Part shown: in pieces, positions 14,321-15,967 of the stretch | How the letters are laid out: each line of letters begins with the position of its first letter | Position numbering within the stretch: position 1 is the stretch's first letter | Source of the DNA: Flavobacteriales bacterium | Lineage (GTDB): Bacteria > Bacteroidota > Bacteroidia > Flavobacteriales_G > Salibacteraceae | Direction of reading: 5' to 3' | NCBI GenBank assembly: GCA_003499525.1 | Contig: DNTB01000024.1 | Coordinates: 1 to 15,967, forward strand | Length of the DNA stretch: 15,967 nucleotides | Program-made: the position numbers and the translations under genes | Notes under the pieces: model-generated | What the model was told of the DNA's origin: nothing | Databases searched by the model: none | Seen by the model: only the letters and a program-made list of their open reading frames with translations

Positions 14321-14340
14321 ATTGTGATATTGGGCACAAT
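14321..14340. promoter_or_regulatory. Operator-like palindrome upstream of the lipoprotein genes
   Basis: ATTGTG (14321-14326) and CACAAT (14335-14340) form a perfect 6-base inverted repeat with an 8-base centre. The palindrome covers the -33 TTG of the adjacent promoter, where a bound dimeric regulator would affect transcription. There is no T run after it, so it is unlikely to be a terminator for the preceding gene. The responsible regulator is unknown. Confidence 0.35.
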
Positions 14341-14360
14341 ATTTGGTTAGTTTATATTTG
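14330..14360 (+). promoter_or_regulatory. Promoter of the tandem lipoprotein genes
   Basis: TTG at 14330-14332, 20 bases, then TATATTTG at 14353-14360. This matches the full Bacteroidota consensus TTG-N17-23-TAnnTTTG with no mismatch, the best promoter match I found in the window. The ATG at 14380 lies 19 bases after the box, giving a very short leader. Confidence 0.6.
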
Positions 14361-14379
14361 AATTAACAATCCAATTTAA

Positions 14380-15183
14380 ATGAGATCACCTTCTATTTCT
14401 CTCCCTTTTATAGTAATAGTATTTCTTACTTCTTCCTGTGCTTTCCATTCTGGAATGATGAGTGCTAATCTGCCTGAATCCGGAACGTATTATGAGTTTA
14501 AAAAGATTGCATATGGACATTCTTCTTCCACCAGAGTGCTTGGTATTGGAGGTTTAGGAAAAGAGGGTCTCGTATTGGATGCTAAGAGGAATATGTACCG
14601 TGAATATCCTCTAATGAAAGGAGAGGCCTATGCCAATGTGAGTGTCGACTTTAAGAATACTTTTCTCATCTTTATCCATATAACTGAGGTAGTTATTTCC
14701 GCTGATATTGTTCAATTGGGCCGACAAATATACAATCAGCAGCAGCAGATTTTCAGTACAGATTACACTGTTGCCGAACCTAAAACTCAGATTAATTTTG
14801 ACTACGATACCGTTATAATTTTCAAGACCTATACTCCTATTTATGGGATGATCATTGATTCGAATTGTCTAACCAATGGTGAGCTAAGGTGCGATGTTAA
14901 AGGGTTTGAAACAGGTCAAATAAAGTCGTTTCGTACCGACAACATTTATAAGTCAAACGGAGGATTTCAAAACGGGTATGGCGAAACCTTACGGGTAGGC
15001 GATGAAGTGGCCTATTACCGAATCAAATCTTCCGATAAAACCCGAAAAACACGTTTCACTAATTATCGCGCCTTCATCTATGGATTTAGAGGGGAATCCG
15101 CGATCATTAGCATTACAAACCTGAATGGTAAGCATATTGGATACAGAACCGTCCACTATAACCAATTAAAACCTATAAAATGA
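14380..15183 (+). CDS. DUF6567-like lipoprotein, first of a tandem pair
   Basis: A 267-residue predicted lipoprotein. The signal peptide ends in the lipobox LTSSC with lipidated Cys20, followed by AFHSGMM. The N-terminal domain (about 20-112) has the pattern TRVLGIGGLGKEGLVLDAKRNMYREYPLMKGEAYANVSVDF and ends in ISADIVQLG. It is clearly paralogous to the next gene and matches my recollection of DUF6567, a Bacteroidota lipoprotein family of unknown function. The C-terminal part (about 140-267) is beta-rich with GETLRVGDEVAYYRI and AFIYGFRGESAIISI, perhaps small SH3-like barrels (inference). No catalytic motif. It is transcribed from the well-matched promoter directly upstream and overlaps the next gene by 4 bases (ATGA). 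Lipidation is expected to place it in the inner or outer membrane. Confidence 0.8.
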   Translation: MRSPSISLPFIVIVFLTSSCAFHSGMMSANLPESGTYYEFKKIAYGHSSSTRVLGIGGLGKEGLVLDAKRNMYREYPLMKGEAYANVSVDFKNTFLIFIHITEVVISADIVQLGRQIYNQQQQIFSTDYTVAEPKTQINFDYDTVIIFKTYTPIYGMIIDSNCLTNGELRCDVKGFETGQIKSFRTDNIYKSNGGFQNGYGETLRVGDEVAYYRIKSSDKTRKTRFTNYRAFIYGFRGESAIISITNLNGKHIGYRTVHYNQLKPIK

Positions 15184-15950
15184 ACAAACCGCTACTCCTA
15201 CTTTTGATGCTGCTAACACTCGGCTCTTGCGCTACCCATAATGGAATAATGACCGGCAATGCACAGTTAGAAGGGACTGATTTCGAATTGGTTAAACTGG
15301 CAATAGGAAACGCAAGAACAGTCAAATTTCTTGGGATAGGAGGTTTATCCTCAAAAAGCCTGGTATTTGATGCTAAGAAAGACCTATATCGCAGTTATCC
15401 ATTAAAAAGAGGTCAGGCCTATGCAAACGTTTCGGTGGATTTCAGAAGACTTTATGTGCTGATATACACGAGAACTGATGTTACGGTAACGGCTGATATT
15501 GTCAACTATAATGGCTATCAGGGTGATACGAATCAAGCCATTTTCGATCAAGAAAATTACCAGGGTGATGCGAACCAAGCCATTTTCGATCAAGTACATT
15601 ATAGAAGCTCTCAAACGGGATTAATGAGCTCGTTCAAGGGGTTAGCTCCCCAGGACAGCGTGATTTGGTGGCTAGAAACATCGGAAACCGAGCAAGCGAT
15701 AATAAGAGGGATCTTTCGCGGTCATGATGGAATGGTTTATACCGACCTTGAGGTCTTCGGAGAAATCATCCCGTACATTCCCATCGAAACGCTCTTCTTG
15801 AATAGCGGAAAAGTAAAGAACAACAGTGGTGAAGCTATTGAAATAGGCGGTCAAGCCAGATTGATGGTTGCCAGAAAAGGACTGGATATTGGAACGGAGG
15901 TTCAAATAAAAGGTAAGCGAAAGAATAAGGTTCTTATTCGGACTAATTAA
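15180..15950 (+). CDS. DUF6567-like lipoprotein, second of a tandem pair
   Basis: A 256-residue lipoprotein paralogous to the previous gene. The signal peptide ends in TLGSC with Cys17, followed by ATHNGIM. The N-terminal domain aligns with its neighbour without gaps over KFLGIGGLSSKSLVFDAKKDLYRSYPLKRGQAYANVSVDF and VTADIVNY. Directly after ADIV comes a 14-residue unit repeated twice (113-140), YQGDTNQAIFDQEN then YQGDANQAIFDQVH. The C-terminal part (about 155-256) is beta-rich and far more diverged from the neighbour, although GEAIEIGGQARLMVA aligns with GETLRVGDEVAYYRI. It probably arose by gene duplication and is cotranscribed through the 4-base overlap. Function is unknown. Confidence 0.8.
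   Translation: MNKPLLLLLMLLTLGSCATHNGIMTGNAQLEGTDFELVKLAIGNARTVKFLGIGGLSSKSLVFDAKKDLYRSYPLKRGQAYANVSVDFRRLYVLIYTRTDVTVTADIVNYNGYQGDTNQAIFDQENYQGDANQAIFDQVHYRSSQTGLMSSFKGLAPQDSVIWWLETSETEQAIIRGIFRGHDGMVYTDLEVFGEIIPYIPIETLFLNSGKVKNNSGEAIEIGGQARLMVARKGLDIGTEVQIKGKRKNKVLIRTN
15516..15599 (+). repeat. 42-bp in-frame tandem duplication in the second lipoprotein gene
   Basis: Units 15516-15557 and 15558-15599 are identical at 37 of 42 positions by my count and each encodes 14 residues starting YQGD and containing NQAIFDQ. Of the five differences, two are silent and three change residues. The upstream paralogous gene has no such repeat at this place, so the duplication followed the gene duplication or was lost there. 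Confidence 0.9.
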
Positions 15951-15967
15951 TGTATGTCCGTCTGAAT

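Noticed and set aside
15516..15599. CRISPR-like or intergenic repeat
   Set aside because: The two copies are directly adjacent, in frame and inside a coding gene, with no spacers; this is an internal protein duplication.
15402..15614. Antisense 70-codon frame with repeated LIENGL segments
   Set aside because: The repetition only mirrors the 42-bp duplication on the coding strand.

Overview
The window looks like a chromosomal segment of a pigmented Bacteroidota bacterium, most likely a marine-type member of the Flavobacteriales. The evidence is: a moderately AT-rich composition; genes that mostly start without a clear Shine-Dalgarno sequence; several matches to the Bacteroidota promoter -7 box TAnnTTTG; proteins carrying a type IX secretion (T9SS) C-terminal sorting domain; SSC/GSC lipoboxes; and clade-typical versions of RecQ, DUF6580, DUF6567 and CrtD. 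I see no RNA genes, CRISPR array or insertion sequence.

Layout. Positions 1-726 hold the 3' part of a TPR/coiled-coil protein. It converges on a DUF6580 membrane protein (minus strand, 723-1295). recQ (1484-3673) is followed by a strong hairpin, then a short minus-strand ssb (3733-4071). After a 344-bp divergent intergenic region comes a tightly packed plus-strand operon, 4416-8934: crtD, cruF, a small acyltransferase, a family 2 glycosyltransferase and an exported TPR protein. A GNAT acetyltransferase (8937-9442) starts 2 nt later, but its beginning is broken by an apparent single-base frameshift. Next are two overlapping genes for exported proteins with T9SS tails (a serine-hydrolase-fold protein and a beta-propeller-like protein, 9536-12255), closed by a terminator-like hairpin. 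Then come ogt and an overlapping SGNH-hydrolase/PKD gene (12497-14312). A well-matched promoter with an operator-like palindrome precedes two tandem, overlapping DUF6567-type lipoprotein genes (14380-15950).

How the genes work together. The carotenoid operon encodes end-group tailoring, not the core pathway. CruF would hydrate the psi end at C-1, CrtD would desaturate C-3,4 of the 1-hydroxy carotenoid, and the glycosyltransferase and acyltransferase would then attach a sugar and a fatty acid. The expected product is a saproxanthin/myxol-type carotenoid glycoside or its ester. crtE, crtB, crtI, crtY and crtZ are absent and must lie elsewhere. The exported TPR protein at the end of the operon is its least understood part. 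recQ and ogt are genome-maintenance genes, and the T9SS proteins and lipoproteins are envelope or secreted products of unknown substrate.

The items I find most worth a second look are: the tailoring operon with its TPR partner; the GNAT frameshift at a T-TTT-TAA sequence; the tail-less SSB beside a RecQ that has lost its zinc cysteines; the structured leader before ogt; and the tandem lipoproteins, one of which contains a 42-bp internal duplication.
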